Positions 51,859-63,035 are shown, counted from the stretch's first letter. The stretch is 64,000 bases of DNA from an uncultured Paraglaciecola sp. (GCF_937123705.1 NZ_CAKZKO010000037.1:124001-188000); one strand, 5' to 3'. Translations and numbers: made by a program. Notes: generated from the letters alone by a model not told the origin.

Positions 51859-52779
51859 TTATTTATCTACTTGCTGAATAAAGTAGCTAATTTCCTTAAT
51901 TAAATGCCGTAACACAGGATTTAAGCGGGTATTTTTACCGTTCATTACAAATAAGTCGTGGTTAAATTCGAACAAGCCTTTACCTACAGGAACCAGGCCA
52001 AGGCCCGCCGCTTGATTGGTTAGTACATAGTCGGGCAATAAGCCAACATACTCTCCCGTCATAATGGCAGACAGACAACCATCATATGAATCAGAAAAGG
52101 TTTGAATGGCCATACGTGTGTCGTCAGATATGTAATTGGCAGAGGAAAGACCAGAAATGCCGATGGCAGGATAGTCTTCAATTTTAATATTATTTGGAAG
52201 GCCATCACGATACTTAGCAAGCACATGAGACGGAGCACAATATAAACGCCCTTTGCACGTTACATCCACAGGGTGAAAAGTGACTGACTCTGGCTTCATC
52301 ATATCGTAAGTGGATAGCACTAAATGACACTCACCAGATAAGGCCACATGCTCCACTTCGTTATACAAACGAGTTTGAATATTCACATGAATATCATTGA
52401 ACTTTTTCATGGTGCTTTTAACGGCCTTACTCACAGATAAATGGTAAGAAAGTGGCAATCCCGCCATCATCACAAGCGTAATATGGCCAGAATAATCGTC
52501 ATGTAAACTTTTTAGATTAAAAACAAAATTATCGAAAGAATTAAAGATCCGTTTGGTCTCTTGAAAAACCACCTCACCTTCTTTGGTCATCTGAAAGCCA
52601 CCTCGACCACGATGACATAGCACTAAGTCTAGTCGTTCTTCGAGCTTTTTAATGGCGGCGCTAATGTTGGGACGTTGCATTCTAAGGACTGGCTCAGCGG
52701 CGGTGAAGCCATTGCATGAAGCCACCGCATAAAAAACGCGTAATAACTTTATATCGGATTCTTGTAGGCGATTTAACAT
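51859..52779 (-). CDS. LysR-family regulator
   Basis: 306 residues. Helix-turn-helix at residues 17-66 (VFYAVASCNGFTAAEPVLRM, then QRPNISAAIKKLEERLDLVL), effector domain after it (YSGHITLVMMAGLPLSYHLS). It stands on the same strand upstream of the DUF3179 operon with a 144-base gap, so it might control it. No T-N11-A box was found by eye in either gap. Target and ligand unknown. Confidence 0.85.
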   Translation of the reverse strand: MLNRLQESDIKLLRVFYAVASCNGFTAAEPVLRMQRPNISAAIKKLEERLDLVLCHRGRGGFQMTKEGEVVFQETKRIFNSFDNFVFNLKSLHDDYSGHITLVMMAGLPLSYHLSVSKAVKSTMKKFNDIHVNIQTRLYNEVEHVALSGECHLVLSTYDMMKPESVTFHPVDVTCKGRLYCAPSHVLAKYRDGLPNNIKIEDYPAIGISGLSSANYISDDTRMAIQTFSDSYDGCLSAIMTGEYVGLLPDYVLTNQAAGLGLVPVGKGLFEFNHDLFVMNGKNTRLNPVLRHLIKEISYFIQQVDK

Positions 52780-52924
52780 TTCAGCACCACTTATAGGTAT
52801 AGTTCTTTATACTAATGTACATAGTAGAAAACACCAAAGGGGATTACAATGTAAATTTTACCGAAAAATAAAATTGCCCTAAATTAATGCCATTGCATCT
52901 AAAAAGGTGTTGTAGGTACTTTCG

Positions 52925-53689
52925 TTATTTATGCTTCTTTTTTTCAATCAATGACAGTATTTTATCGGATGAAGTAATCAAATTGTTGTAAAAATTTTCT
53001 AAAGCAACAGTTTGGTAATATCGAGAGACTAATAGAGCTTCTAACATTTTGTCGTTAAGAAACTGCTCATTATTTATTATTGAAGTAGGTCTTGGATCAT
53101 TTTTATAGAATGTAGCAATGAACTCCCATTCATTATTTTTTTGAAACATCGATGGATAATTTTTATTTATATACGGCTCGTATTTCGATTGTATTTGAGT
53201 GTTAGAAATATGTTCTCTTTCTTTGGTTTTTTCAATCAACGAATAATAGTCAAGAATAGCGGTTCTCAATTTGTTGTTTAAAGCAGGTATTTCATTTGAC
53301 TGATTAATTATTTCAATTGCGTTAGTATTTGGGCTAAATTTGAATTCTAGTTGCAACATAGACAAATATTTCTTTAGCTGGATATCTATCATTGGCTTTA
53401 TTGTCATCATTTGAGACATCGCAGAATCTGCTGCTAATTTGCTTTCAATGATTTTCTTCTTTAAATCTTTTAGCTGTATTTGGTCTTCAGTTAAATTCTG
53501 ATTCAGTATTTCAAGATGATCATCTATCGATTTATCCTGCTTGACTTGCTCATTCCAATTATTGATTTGCAGAGCAATCAAAATTCCGAAAACAACAAGA
53601 ACAATTTCTCCAAACGCATATTTGAGATACTTTCCAGTTTTGCTTTCCAAAAGCAAATTTTGTCTAATTTTTCTAAAAAATCTGATCAT
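52925..53689 (-). CDS. DUF6090 membrane-anchored protein
   Basis: 254 residues. A basic N-terminus leads into one membrane helix (FGEIVLVVFGILIALQINNW) with the DUF6090 signature around NNWNE, followed by a long helical, probably coiled-coil periplasmic part (LTEDQIQLKDLKKKIIESKL). DUF6090 proteins are best known from marine Bacteroidota. Its codons are AT-rich and Lys/Ile/Asn-heavy compared with its neighbours, a sign of horizontal transfer. AGGA stands upstream of the ATG. Flanked by stem-loop sequences at 53722-53780. Function unknown. Confidence 0.75.
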   Translation of the reverse strand: MIRFFRKIRQNLLLESKTGKYLKYAFGEIVLVVFGILIALQINNWNEQVKQDKSIDDHLEILNQNLTEDQIQLKDLKKKIIESKLAADSAMSQMMTIKPMIDIQLKKYLSMLQLEFKFSPNTNAIEIINQSNEIPALNNKLRTAILDYYSLIEKTKEREHISNTQIQSKYEPYINKNYPSMFQKNNEWEFIATFYKNDPRPTSIINNEQFLNDKMLEALLVSRYYQTVALENFYNNLITSSDKILSLIEKKKHK

Positions 53690-53989
53690 TGGTTACAGGT
53701 TCCTGATAATGAAAAAGCTTGTTGGCTAAGCAGCGCGAAGCGCCAGCCAATGAGTAATGGTTCCAGCGAGCTTGCAAGCCAAATTATGTTTTTTGTTAGC
53801 TGTGCTCGCTCAATTAACTCTATGAGAATCGTGTAAGAAGATATAATGTCAAATAAATTAGTATTAGCTGAGATAATTCAACAGAAACTTTAAACAAATT
53901 GCTAATACCAATCTCCATAAACTCTGGCTTCTAGATTAATATAATATTTTCAGGCATTTTTCACCCAAGATTTAAGGCAAAAGATATTC
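53690..53989. other. Gene-free region with stem-loops between DUF6090 gene and uvrB
   Basis: Contains TTGGCT-AAGCA-GCGC-GAA-GCGC-C-AGCCAA (53722-53750), a two-part hairpin, and the palindrome GCTTGCAAGC (53770-53779). Their GC-rich, folded look reminds one of integron attC sites, but I cannot find the conserved core GTTRRRY/RYYYAAC pair at proper spacing. The rest (53840-53989) is AT-rich with nothing recognisable. Confidence 0.4.
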
Positions 53990-55999
53990 CTAAGAGTTTT
54001 TCACTATTTGTGCGCGATATGCTTCTATTTCATCCCGTAGGCTTGCGGCTTTTTCAAACTCTAAATCTTTTGCCGCTTTAAACATGACTTTTTCTAACTC
54101 GGTGATTTTTTGCAAAATTTGCGGAGTGCTTAATGACTGATATTTTTTACTGTTCTCGGCCACCAGTCTTAGTTTCACTTTGCTGTCAGAGCTGCCATCG
54201 CCTACATCCATAATATCGGTAATAGGCTTGATTAATTGCGTTGGGGTTATGCCATGTTCCAGATTATAGGCTCGTTGAATATCTCGTCTTCTGTCAATCT
54301 CATCCATAGCACGTTGCATCGAGCCAGTTATTCTATCGCCATACATAATAGCACGGCCATTAATGTGTCTAGCGGCTCGGCCCATGGTTTGAATTAAGGA
54401 TTTATCTGAGCGTAAAAAGCCTTCCTTGTCGGCATCGAGAATAGCTACCAGCGATACCTCTGGCATGTCTAGCCCTTCTCTGAGTAGATTGATCCCCACC
54501 AGCACATCAAATTTCCCAATCCGTAAATCGCGGATAATTTCAATGCGCTCAACTGTGTCGATATCGGAATGTAAATACCGCGCTTTTATGCCGTGCTCGT
54601 CTAGGTAATCACTTAAGTCTTCGGACATACGTTTAGTTAATGTGGTCACTAGCACCCGTTCATTTAGGCCAATACATTTATTGATTTCAGACAATAAATC
54701 ATCCACTTGAGTGGCCACTGGGCGAATTTCAATTTCTGGATCGAGCAAACCTGTGGGGCGCACCAGTTGCTCAACTATGTCGTCGGGCGCTGCTTCTAGT
54801 TCAAATTTACCCGGTGTTGCCGATACATAAATCGTTTGCGGGGTGATTTGTTCAAATTCTTCAAACTTTAAAGGTCGGTTGTCTAGTGCCGATGGCAATC
54901 TAAACCCATATTCAACTAAGGTTTCTTTGCGAGAGCGATCACCTTTATACATAGCGCCAATTTGCGATACGGTAACGTGAGACTCATCGATAAACATCAG
55001 GCCGTCGGCTGGAAAATAATCGATTAGAGTAGGAGGTGGATCCCCAGGATTACGACCCGACAAATAGCGGGAGTAGTTTTCAATGCCTGAGCAATAGCCC
55101 AACTCTTGCATCATTTCTATATCAAATTGGCAACGCTGAGACACACGTTGCTCTTCGACTAATTTATTAACAGATTTAAGTTGTTCGCGCCTTTCTTTTA
55201 GTTCAACCTTGATATGCTCAATCGCTCCCAAGATTTTTTCTCTGGGTGTGACATAATGGGTTTTCGGAAAAACCGTTGCACGGGTTACTGTTTTTTCAAC
55301 GGCTCCGGTAAGTGGGTCGAAAATACTAATACGCTCCACTTCTTCATCGAACAATTCGACTCTAATGCCGTGACGTTCTGAATCGGCGGGAAATACATCT
55401 ATTACATCGCCGCGCACCCTAAAAGTACCCCGCTCGAAAGCCACATCATTTCGAGTATATTGGATCTCTGCTAAACGCCTTAAGATATCCCGTTGATTCA
55501 TAATGTCGCCTTGGCGAAAATGCACCAACATTTTCATATAAGACTCAGGATCGCCCAATCCATAGATAGCCGACACACTGGACACTATAATTACGTCGCG
55601 CCTTTCCATCAGTGATTTAGTGGCGGATAATCGCATTTGCTCGATATGCTCGTTGATCGAGGCATCCTTCTCTATAAAGGTATCGCTGGAAGGGACATAG
55701 GCTTCGGGCTGGTAATAATCATAATAAGAAACAAAATATTCCACTGCATTATTGGGGAAAAACTCTTTCATCTCACCATAAAGCTGGGCGGCTAGGGTTT
55801 TATTATGCGCCAATATCAGCGTTGGCCGTTGCACTTTTTCAATGACATTGGCCATAGTAAAAGTCTTACCCGAACCAGTGACACCTAATAGTATTTGTCG
55901 CGCAAGACCATCGTCTAAGCCTTCAACTAAGGCATCAATTGCTTTAGGTTGATCACCTGCCGGTGAATAATTTGAAGATATTTCAAAGGCTCTACTCAT
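53990..55999 (-). CDS. uvrB: Excinuclease ABC subunit B
   Basis: 669 residues, the E. coli size. Walker A GVTGSGKT near residue 39; the beta-hairpin [12 protein letters not shown] that probes DNA near residue 92; helicase motifs FIDESHVT and [13 protein letters not shown]; and the UvrC-binding UVR motif near the C-terminus ([20 protein letters not shown]). Nucleotide-excision repair enzyme, loading with UvrA and recruiting UvrC. Its start overlaps the end of the MATE gene by eight bases, so it may be translated from the MATE transcript. I found no LexA-type box upstream of the MATE gene. Confidence 0.97.
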   Translation of the reverse strand: MSRAFEISSNYSPAGDQPKAIDALVEGLDDGLARQILLGVTGSGKTFTMANVIEKVQRPTLILAHNKTLAAQLYGEMKEFFPNNAVEYFVSYYDYYQPEAYVPSSDTFIEKDASINEHIEQMRLSATKSLMERRDVIIVSSVSAIYGLGDPESYMKMLVHFRQGDIMNQRDILRRLAEIQYTRNDVAFERGTFRVRGDVIDVFPADSERHGIRVELFDEEVERISIFDPLTGAVEKTVTRATVFPKTHYVTPREKILGAIEHIKVELKERREQLKSVNKLVEEQRVSQRCQFDIEMMQELGYCSGIENYSRYLSGRNPGDPPPTLIDYFPADGLMFIDESHVTVSQIGAMYKGDRSRKETLVEYGFRLPSALDNRPLKFEEFEQITPQTIYVSATPGKFELEAAPDDIVEQLVRPTGLLDPEIEIRPVATQVDDLLSEINKCIGLNERVLVTTLTKRMSEDLSDYLDEHGIKARYLHSDIDTVERIEIIRDLRIGKFDVLVGINLLREGLDMPEVSLVAILDADKEGFLRSDKSLIQTMGRAARHINGRAIMYGDRITGSMQRAMDEIDRRRDIQRAYNLEHGITPTQLIKPITDIMDVGDGSSDSKVKLRLVAENSKKYQSLSTPQILQKITELEKVMFKAAKDLEFEKAASLRDEIEAYRAQIVKNS

Positions 56000-57374
56000 A
56001 TTTACTCAATACACCCTGTTCAAATCGAGAAGTAATGATGCGCTTACACCATACATAAGCAATACACCCAACCACCAAGTTGGCCACAACACCGGCCCAA
56101 AATAGCCCAAGCAAATCAAACCAATAGCTGCCAATCAAAGAAAAAGGCACAAAAAACAAAAATAAGCGCACAACACTTAAAGAGACTGCAGACATAGGCA
56201 TGTGCATGGCGTTAAAGGATGAGTTGGTCAAAATGGTGACTCCTTGAAACCCATATCCCAGAGGTACAATGATTAGAAATAGAACTATGGTTGAAGCCAC
56301 CTCTGGCTCGTTGGTAAATATGTTAGCGAGCACTCCTGATAACAGTGCAATCACCACGAAAACAATCAGTTGCCATACAATCACAAACTTGACACATAAA
56401 CTATAGGCTTGCCCTGCACGAGCTAGTTGGTTAGCTCCAAAATTTTGACTGATAAAAGGCGGCAATGACATAGACAAAGACAGCACCACTATGCTGGCAA
56501 TAGACTCTAATCGGCCCCCTACGCCCCATGCAGCTACCGCCTCAGGTCCATATCCTGCGACTATAGCAGTGACAACACCTGCAGCAATGGGGGTGAGCAT
56601 ATTAGCAGCAGAAGCAGGCAGTCCAATCTTCAAAATACCGCCTGTACTACGTTTAAACTGGTGCCAATTAAGCAATTTGGTTTCGATCATATTGCGCTCG
56701 ACAGCCAATATATACAAAATATAAAATAACCCCACTGCCCAAGCGACAAGAGTCGATATTGCCGCACCTTGGATACCGAAAGCGGGTACTGGCCCCCAGC
56801 CAAATATCAATAACGGGTCCAGTACAACATTAATAAGGCCACCTAACGCCATCACTAAGCTAGGTGTTTTAGTATCGCCAGATGCGCGCAGCACACTATT
56901 TCCTACCATAGGCATAGCTAAAAACACACCAGCTGCATACCACACCAACATGTATTCCTTGATTAAAACCAACAAAGGTTCTTCAGCGCCCATCAAACGA
57001 AAAATAGGCTCAATCGTGTAGACGCCTATAATGGCCAAAACAATCGCCAACACCATAGTTAACATCAATGCGCCCGTTGCGGTTTCTTTAGCCTGCTGGT
57101 ACTTCTTCTGTCCTAGTAATTTGGCAATAATGGCAGAAGTACCTATTCCTAAGCCAATATTTAAACTTATTACGGTGAAAGTAACGGGGAAGGTAAAACT
57201 AATAGCTGCCAGCTCTTGTGTACCCAACATACCAATAAAAAACGTATCAACTAGCCCAAAGGTCATCAATACGACCATACCCACTATCATAGGCAAGGTC
57301 ATTTTTCGCAATGTGCTTGCTATATCATTATTCAGCAAATCTGCAGGAGGCGCTTTTTTAGTGCTTGAGGTCAA
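55992..57374 (-). CDS. MATE-family efflux transporter
   Basis: 460 residues, twelve hydrophobic helices. MATE features: [20 protein letters not shown] in the first helix, [20 protein letters not shown] in the second and the duplicated motif in the second half ([20 protein letters not shown]). These are Na+- or H+-driven multidrug exporters. The start is TTG at 57374, with AAGG directly before. It overlaps uvrB downstream; the nearly 1-kb gap upstream makes it the first gene of that transcript. Confidence 0.9.
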   Translation of the reverse strand: MTSSTKKAPPADLLNNDIASTLRKMTLPMIVGMVVLMTFGLVDTFFIGMLGTQELAAISFTFPVTFTVISLNIGLGIGTSAIIAKLLGQKKYQQAKETATGALMLTMVLAIVLAIIGVYTIEPIFRLMGAEEPLLVLIKEYMLVWYAAGVFLAMPMVGNSVLRASGDTKTPSLVMALGGLINVVLDPLLIFGWGPVPAFGIQGAAISTLVAWAVGLFYILYILAVERNMIETKLLNWHQFKRSTGGILKIGLPASAANMLTPIAAGVVTAIVAGYGPEAVAAWGVGGRLESIASIVVLSLSMSLPPFISQNFGANQLARAGQAYSLCVKFVIVWQLIVFVVIALLSGVLANIFTNEPEVASTIVLFLIIVPLGYGFQGVTILTNSSFNAMHMPMSAVSLSVVRLFLFFVPFSLIGSYWFDLLGLFWAGVVANLVVGCIAYVWCKRIITSRFEQGVLSKYE

Positions 57375-57396
57375 CCTTGTGCTCTCTCTTAAATGA

Positions 57397-58266
57397 AGGT
57401 ATTGGTGGGTAAGCTACTTTACAAGCTCAAAATCACATAATGACGTTTTTTATCTTAAAATTTTGACTCACCCTACTGACATCATCACTAGGATTTAGCT
57501 TGGTCTATAATACGCGATTTTCAGCTCAGTATTATTATATTTTCTGAAATTTATGTTGCAGAATTGTTAATACATGTAACATCCTAACCTGTACCTTTTT
57601 AAATACACTTATCTGTCTATTTATTGACGCCTTAGGGCTTAGTGAAGCTATTTATAGAAAAGTAATCTAGAGTGATTTGAAAATAATCAATTTTAAACTT
57701 CGAATTAATTTGGCTGCTTTTAACATATTTTTGCTTTTCTCTTTAAAAACAACACACAAGCATAATTCCACACTTTTTATTATTTTTTTTCACTTTTCTT
57801 ATAACCACTAAAAATTTCGTATCATCTTGTTTTTAAATGTTTTTTTAAACAATTAAAATATTTTTCGTATCACGTCTTGACATTGAATCAATGCTTGTTC
57901 TTTTTCTACCAACAGTTTAATCCACAAACTTATCCACAAGTTTCGTGGATAACTGCCTTTATCCTTTAGATGGCGTACTATCGCAACATCTAATCTTTTT
58001 TTTTAGTTGGTAGTCACTAACCTTTTGCATCGCCAAGCAAGGTGACACTTTTATTAAACACTGGCATTTTATACAGCATTCAATAAATCATTAATAACAA
58101 TTAGCTATAAAGAAATCAAAAAATGGTCTTTGGTTTAAGATGCCATTAACAATTCCAAATAGTTAGATTTGAGGGCAGTTACACAGTACCAAACTTAATA
58201 AATGGCCAATACTTGTCGATTCTATAACCGTTTAGAAATTTTTAGCGAAAAACCTTACTTTGAGTG
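57397..58266. other. AT-rich gene-free region with DnaA-box pair
   Basis: No ORF and no protein-like signal on either strand over about 870 bases. Poly-T stretches (57770-57860) are frequent. At 57917-57952 there is a cluster: TTAATCCACA, a perfect DnaA box TTATCCACA (57930-57938) and an inverted one CGTGGATAA (57944-57952, one base off consensus). The rest is unrecognised. The region may hold a DnaA-binding regulatory locus, UP elements for the tRNA promoter or a small RNA. Confidence 0.45.
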
Positions 58267-58304
58267 TTGACAGAGAGCGGTATGCTCATTAAGATTCGCC
58301 CCCG
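58267..58304 (+). promoter_or_regulatory. Strong tRNA-Asn promoter with GC-rich discriminator
   Basis: TTGACA (58267-58272), a 17-base spacer and TAAGAT (58290-58295), then TCGCCCCCG. A consensus -35 with a GC-rich discriminator is typical of stringently controlled stable-RNA promoters. Expected start of transcription near 58302, 70 bases before the tRNA. Confidence 0.75.
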
Positions 58305-58372
58305 TTGAAAAGCAGCTTGGTTTAGACAAAATGTTTACTACTAAGTTATATTTTTAACTATAAGTATAGTGT

Positions 58373-58449
58373 TCCCCCTTAGCTCAGCTGGTTAGAGCGA
58401 CGGACTGTTAATCCGCAGGTCCCCTGTTCGAGTCGGGGAGGGGGAGCCA
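58373..58449 (+). tRNA. tRNA-Asn (anticodon GTT)
   Basis: 77 bases including an encoded CCA. Acceptor stem TCCCCCT/AGGGGGA with discriminator G; D arm AGCTCAGCTGGTTAGAGC; anticodon loop CTGTTAA with GTT at 58407-58409; T arm TTCGAGT with stem CCCCT/GGGGA-like pairing. All arms fold into a normal cloverleaf. It stands alone, with its own promoter upstream. Confidence 0.97.
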
Positions 58450-58496
58450 ATTCAGATCTCTATATTCCAAGTAAACTCCTCTGTTATTATTGATAG

Positions 58497-58518
58497 TTAT
58501 CGACTTTTATTTCGATAA
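58497..58518 (+). terminator. Hairpin after tRNA-Asn
   Basis: TTATCGA-cttttatt-TCGATAA, a seven-pair stem 48 bases after the tRNA. It is AT-rich and without a proper T-tract; a weak terminator at best. Confidence 0.35.
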
Positions 58519-58621
58519 TAAACACCTTTTCTCATTAAACTTTTAAATATCAAGTTGTTAATGACCTCTTAAAGAAAGATAATAGCAAGGTATTTTTAAC
58601 TCCTGGCAACGAACCATTTTC

Positions 58622-59203
58622 ATGACCGAATTTTTACTCTTATTAATTGGCACAGTACTGGTGAACAATTTCGTGTTGGTTCAATTTCTAGGTCTATGCC
58701 CTTTTATGGGGGTATCAGGAAAACTAGAAACAGCTATAGGCATGTCTATGGCGACGACTTTTGTGCTAACCCTAGCGTCGCTTTCTAGTTATTTGGTTGA
58801 ACATTATATATTGTTACCTCTTGGCATTGGCTATCTACGTACCTTAAGCTTTATTCTTGTTATCGCCGTAGTGGTGCAATTTACTGAGATGGTGGTTCAT
58901 AAAACCAGCCCCACCTTATATCGATTGCTCGGGATATTTTTACCCCTTATTACGACTAATTGTGCGGTGTTAGGAGTCGCATTGCTCAATATCAACCAAC
59001 AACATAATTTTGTTGAGTCGGTTATCTATGGATTTGGTGCCGCTGTGGGCTTTTCTTTAGTATTGATATTATTTTCTGCCATGCGTGAACGTCTAGCTGT
59101 AGCCGATGTACCTAAGCCTTTTAAAGGTGCTTCTATAGGTATGATTACTGCTGGACTCATGTCTCTTGCCTTTATGGGCTTCACTGGTTTGGTTAAGTTT
59201 TAA
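58622..59203 (+). CDS. rsxA: Rsx/Rnf electron transport complex subunit A
   Basis: 193 residues, the same length as E. coli RsxA. Six membrane helices; the conserved [20 protein letters not shown] in the first and the [14 protein letters not shown]-like [13 protein letters not shown] in the middle, both with the Cys residues that coordinate the membrane iron site with RsxE. The complex moves electrons between NADH or ferredoxin and, in its Rsx role, keeps SoxR reduced; in Rnf it pumps Na+ or H+. First gene of the operon, with its stop overlapping the rsxB ATG. The 172 bases before it lie after the tRNA. Confidence 0.96.
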   Translation: MTEFLLLLIGTVLVNNFVLVQFLGLCPFMGVSGKLETAIGMSMATTFVLTLASLSSYLVEHYILLPLGIGYLRTLSFILVIAVVVQFTEMVVHKTSPTLYRLLGIFLPLITTNCAVLGVALLNINQQHNFVESVIYGFGAAVGFSLVLILFSAMRERLAVADVPKPFKGASIGMITAGLMSLAFMGFTGLVKF

Positions 59204-59769
59204 TGTCTCTTGGTTTTGCTATTTTAACGGCTTTATTAGCCATAGGCCTGTTGGCTCTTGTTTTCGGAGGAGTGCTAGGTTTTGCCTCTATAAAATTTAA
59301 AGTAGAGAGTGATCCTTTGGTCGATCAAATCGACCAAGTATTACCACAAACTCAATGTGGCCAATGTGGCTATCCCGGTTGTAAACCTTATGCCCAAGCC
59401 ATAGCCGACGGCGATGAAATCAACAAATGCCCGCCCGGTGGTGATGTAACCATAAAAAAACTAGCCGATTTAATGGGCGTTGAGCCTATATCTTTAGATG
59501 CCGCACATGGTGAAGAAGATATTAAGAAAGTCGCTTTTATACGTGAAGACGAGTGTATTGGCTGCACAAAATGCATTCAAGCTTGCCCAGTTGACGCCAT
59601 ATTAGGCGCGGCCAAACAAATGCACACTATTATAGTTGATGAGTGCACCGGTTGTGATTTATGTGTCGATCCCTGCCCCGTTGATTGCATCGACATGGTA
59701 CCTGTACCCACTCATTCAACTTCTTGGCGTTGGGATCTCAAGCACATTCCTATCAAGCAGATAGGTTAG
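59203..59769 (+). CDS. rsxB: Rsx/Rnf complex subunit B (iron-sulfur protein)
   Basis: 188 residues. An N-terminal membrane anchor (about residues 5-28) is followed by a 4Fe-4S domain with Cys52, Cys55, Cys60 and Cys76 (CGQCGYPGC ... CPPGG), then two ferredoxin-type clusters, [12 protein letters not shown] (118-128) and [12 protein letters not shown] (148-158). Electrons pass through it to the membrane subunits. TAATG overlap with rsxA. Confidence 0.96.
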   Translation: MSLGFAILTALLAIGLLALVFGGVLGFASIKFKVESDPLVDQIDQVLPQTQCGQCGYPGCKPYAQAIADGDEINKCPPGGDVTIKKLADLMGVEPISLDAAHGEEDIKKVAFIREDECIGCTKCIQACPVDAILGAAKQMHTIIVDECTGCDLCVDPCPVDCIDMVPVPTHSTSWRWDLKHIPIKQIG

Positions 59770-59778
59770 ATTAATACC

Positions 59779-61941
59779 ATGCATAATAGCTACGACAACA
59801 TTATTGAAAAACTAAACAATCATGAGCTATGGGATTTTCCTGGTGGCGTGTTTCCTGCAGAGCGTAAAACCCTGTCGAATCAAATACCCATTGCAAAGCT
59901 CCCCATTCCTGAGCAGCTATATGTCACAGTTAAACAGCATATTGGCGTTGAAGGTCATGTAATAGTTGAGTTAGGGCAAAAGGTACTTAAAGGCCAAGCC
60001 TTGACCAAAAGTATGAATCCATTTGCGGTGCCCGTACATGCCCCTACGTCTGGTGAAGTCACTGCTATTCATAACCATGTCTCCGCACATCCGTCAGGTT
60101 TGCCCGAGCTAACAGTGCAAATAACCAGTGATCAACAGGATACCTGGACCGAATTGAGCCCACTCATTGATTATCAAAATCAGCCTAAAATGCAATTACT
60201 CACGGCTATATGTGAAGCCGGCATTAGTGGCATGGGCGGCGCGGGTTTCCCAACTCATATAAAGTCATCACCCAAGAAAAACGTCGAATTTTTAATTATC
60301 AATGGCATTGAGTGCGAGCCCTACATTACCTCTGATGATCGTTTAATGCGCGAACATGCTTGGCAAGTTCGACAGGGAATAGACGTTTTGTGCCATCTAC
60401 TGGAGCCCAAGCACGTCATAATTGGTATTGAAGCTAACAAACCCGAAGCCATAGAAGCGATGCAAGTCGCCTGTCGCGAAAACCCCAACTATAGAGTGTG
60501 TGATCTGCCAACTAAATACCCTACTGGTGGAGAAAAACAACTTATTCAGGTGCTAACGGGCAGAGAAGTACCAGCTAACGGTTTGCCTATAGATGTGGGC
60601 GTAATCATGCACAATGTGGGGACTTGCTTTGCTATTGCAGACGCAGTGTTTGCAGGCAAACCATTAGTTGAACGAGTGGTTACTGTCACAGGAGAAGCCA
60701 TAACAAAGCCCGGTAATTTTTGGGCCATGATTGGTAGCCCTATTGCACACCTTTTAAACCATACTGAATTCAAACCAGAGCGCCAGAAACAAGCCAATAT
60801 TATTATGGGCGGCCCTATGATGGGCTTTAGCCTCACCAGTGACTTAGTACCTGTGGTAAAAACCACAAACTGTATTTTGGCGCCAAACGACAACGAAATC
60901 TCTCATAACAACGAACAACCCTGTATTCGCTGTGGAGCTTGTGCCGATGCCTGCCCTGCCAGCTTGTTGCCACAACAGTTATTTTGGCATGCCAAAGCAA
61001 AAGAATTAGATAAGGCCCAAGAATACAATCTATTTGATTGTATTGAATGTGGTGCCTGCGCTTACGTTTGTCCTAGCGAAATTCCTCTGGTTCACTATTA
61101 TCGCATTGCCAAGTCTGACATTAAATTAGAGCAGGACGAAAAACAAAAATCTGATAAAGCAAGAGTGCGATTTGAAAAACGTGAAGCTCGGTTGATCGCC
61201 GAACAGCAAGCCAGAGACGAAAAGCACCGTTTAGCAGCAGAGGCTAGAAAACAAGCCATGGCAACTAATGGCAGCAACGCCAAAGACAAAATTGCAGCGG
61301 CTTTAGCCAGAGCAAAAGCTAAGAAACAATCAACCGACTCGCCGAACGAGCAGTCAGTAGCGCCATCTGAGGTCGTCACAAACACTTCATCAGAGCATAA
61401 ACAAAGTACAGATACACCTTCAAAGGCGGCGAGTTCAAATCAGCGGGTGCAAGCAGCCATTGCCCGCGCAAAAGCCAAAAAGGCAGCGGCAGAAACCAGT
61501 AAAATTGATTCAGACTTAGCCTCTCAAGGTTCAAACGACACAACTAGCCCTGTCGCAAGCAAAGGTAAAGTTCAGCTTGAAGATAAGGCAACCCAAGAAA
61601 AAAGCACGCAACCCGCATCTATCCCAAAAAGCACCACTAAAAAAGTGTTGGCGAAAACCAGCAAACAACCAGAAGCAACTGACAACAAACAAGCTAAGAT
61701 AGCGGCGGCTGTAGCAAAAGCGAAAGCAAAACGAGAAGCACAAAAAGCGGCCAACTCGAAAGACACCTCGACTCCCAAGCCCATTTCAAAAGGGCAAGAC
61801 TCGCAGCCTGATATATCTGAAGAGCCAACACAAGCACAACAAATAGAAGCAAAAAAACGCAAAATAGCCGCGGCAGTAGCGAAAGCCAAAGCCAAAAAAG
61901 CGGCTGAAAAAGCCGCAATGAATAAGGCAGATAAATCCTGA
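59779..61941 (+). CDS. rsxC: Rsx/Rnf complex subunit C with repeated Ala/Lys-rich tail
   Basis: 720 residues. The first 440 are RsxC: the FMN/NADH-binding region with [12 protein letters not shown] near residue 152 and [15 protein letters not shown] near 175, then two ferredoxin clusters [12 protein letters not shown] (about 381) and [12 protein letters not shown] (about 420). From about residue 480 the tail is made of repeats ending in AxAKAKK, at least four: [39 protein letters not shown] and [13 protein letters not shown], with Ser/Thr/Pro-rich spacers. Such tails of varying repeat number are typical of gammaproteobacterial RsxC. The many ORFs on the opposite strand here come from this repetitive coding. 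Stop overlaps the rsxD ATG. Confidence 0.95.
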   Translation: MHNSYDNIIEKLNNHELWDFPGGVFPAERKTLSNQIPIAKLPIPEQLYVTVKQHIGVEGHVIVELGQKVLKGQALTKSMNPFAVPVHAPTSGEVTAIHNHVSAHPSGLPELTVQITSDQQDTWTELSPLIDYQNQPKMQLLTAICEAGISGMGGAGFPTHIKSSPKKNVEFLIINGIECEPYITSDDRLMREHAWQVRQGIDVLCHLLEPKHVIIGIEANKPEAIEAMQVACRENPNYRVCDLPTKYPTGGEKQLIQVLTGREVPANGLPIDVGVIMHNVGTCFAIADAVFAGKPLVERVVTVTGEAITKPGNFWAMIGSPIAHLLNHTEFKPERQKQANIIMGGPMMGFSLTSDLVPVVKTTNCILAPNDNEISHNNEQPCIRCGACADACPASLLPQQLFWHAKAKELDKAQEYNLFDCIECGACAYVCPSEIPLVHYYRIAKSDIKLEQDEKQKSDKARVRFEKREARLIAEQQARDEKHRLAAEARKQAMATNGSNAKDKIAAALARAKAKKQSTDSPNEQSVAPSEVVTNTSSEHKQSTDTPSKAASSNQRVQAAIARAKAKKAAAETSKIDSDLASQGSNDTTSPVASKGKVQLEDKATQEKSTQPASIPKSTTKKVLAKTSKQPEATDNKQAKIAAAVAKAKAKREAQKAANSKDTSTPKPISKGQDSQPDISEEPTQAQQIEAKKRKIAAAVAKAKAKKAAEKAAMNKADKS

Positions 61942-63035
61942 TGACATTTCGATTAGCCAGCTCTCCTCATCAACATATTCGCCGCAGTACCGGCCAAGTG
62001 ATGCGATTAGTTATGTTTGCGTTGATACCTGGCATTTTATTGCAAACTTGGTTCTTTGGATGGGGCACTATCATTCAGATAGTTTTAGCCGTTATGACAG
62101 CTGTGGTTACAGAAGCGGCCATTTTAGAAATACGAAAACGTGATTTCGAGCGCGCTATAAAAGATAATAGTGCCATCTTAACGGCCATATTACTGGCCAT
62201 TAGCATTCCTCCTTTCGCACCTTGGTGGATAGTGGTGATAGGGACTTTTTTCGCGATCGCCATAGTCAAACAATTGTATGGCGGTCTGGGTTTTAATGTA
62301 TTTAACCCTGCCATGGCGGCTTATGTGATGCTCTTGGTCTCATTTCCAGTGCAAATGACTCAATGGTTACCCCCTATGGACTTGGCGCAGTACAGCCATA
62401 ATTTTATGGATGACGTAAATGCTATATTTACAGAATTCAGTGTCGAAGGCTTTAGCCTGACGCAGCTAAATACCGGGTTTGATGGCGTAACTATGGCGAC
62501 TGGGCTCGATACCGTTAAAACCGGATTGGCTCAAGGATTCACATATTCAGAAACAATTGAGTTTCCCATATTTGATAGTGTCATAATAGGGCTTGGAGTG
62601 GCATCCAGTTGGATTGCAGCAGGTTATTTACTTGGCGGGCTTTTTTTACTGAAACAAAAAGTCATTAACTGGCATATTCCCCTCAGCATGATTGCCGGAT
62701 TATGTATTTGCGCGCTATTGATGTCTTTGGTTGATGCCGACTTACATCCTTCGAGTCTTTTTCACTTATTCAACGGTAGCATTATTATTGGTGCGTTCTT
62801 TATTGCCACCGACCCGGTATCGGCATCGACAACCAATAAAGGTAGAATAATTTTTGGCGCAGCTATTGGTATATGGGTGTACTTGATAAGAACCTGGGGC
62901 GGTTACCCTGATGCCGTAGCCTTCGCAGTATTGATCATGAATATGGCGGTACCTTTGATTGACTATTATACCCGCCCACGTACCTATGGCCATGCCAGCA
63001 ACAAGGCAAAATCAGCAAACAAGGTCCAGCCATGA
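61941..63035 (+). CDS. rsxD: Rsx/Rnf complex subunit D
   Basis: 364 residues, about ten membrane helices. RsxD hallmarks are [18 protein letters not shown] at the start, [19 protein letters not shown] in the centre and [16 protein letters not shown] near residue 293. Family members carry a covalent FMN on a threonine; I did not identify which Thr from sequence alone. ATGA overlaps with both neighbours (one base with rsxC, four with rsxG). Confidence 0.95.
   Translation: MTFRLASSPHQHIRRSTGQVMRLVMFALIPGILLQTWFFGWGTIIQIVLAVMTAVVTEAAILEIRKRDFERAIKDNSAILTAILLAISIPPFAPWWIVVIGTFFAIAIVKQLYGGLGFNVFNPAMAAYVMLLVSFPVQMTQWLPPMDLAQYSHNFMDDVNAIFTEFSVEGFSLTQLNTGFDGVTMATGLDTVKTGLAQGFTYSETIEFPIFDSVIIGLGVASSWIAAGYLLGGLFLLKQKVINWHIPLSMIAGLCICALLMSLVDADLHPSSLFHLFNGSIIIGAFFIATDPVSASTTNKGRIIFGAAIGIWVYLIRTWGGYPDAVAFAVLIMNMAVPLIDYYTRPRTYGHASNKAKSANKVQP

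Noticed and set aside
53722-53812. Integron attC site
   Set aside because: Stem-loops are present but the core pair GTTRRRY/RYYYAAC is not found at fitting spacing, and there is no integrase in the window.
57917-57952. Chromosomal origin (oriC)
   Set aside because: Only two or three DnaA boxes and no oriC neighbour genes; kept as a DnaA-binding candidate only.
58373-58449. Integration hot spot at tRNA-Asn
   Set aside because: No integrase, no repeated tRNA 3' end and an ordinary rsx operon follow.
61098-61918. Several minus-strand ORFs rich in Phe, Leu and Ala
   Set aside because: Caused by the repetitive Ala/Lys codons of the rsxC tail read backwards.
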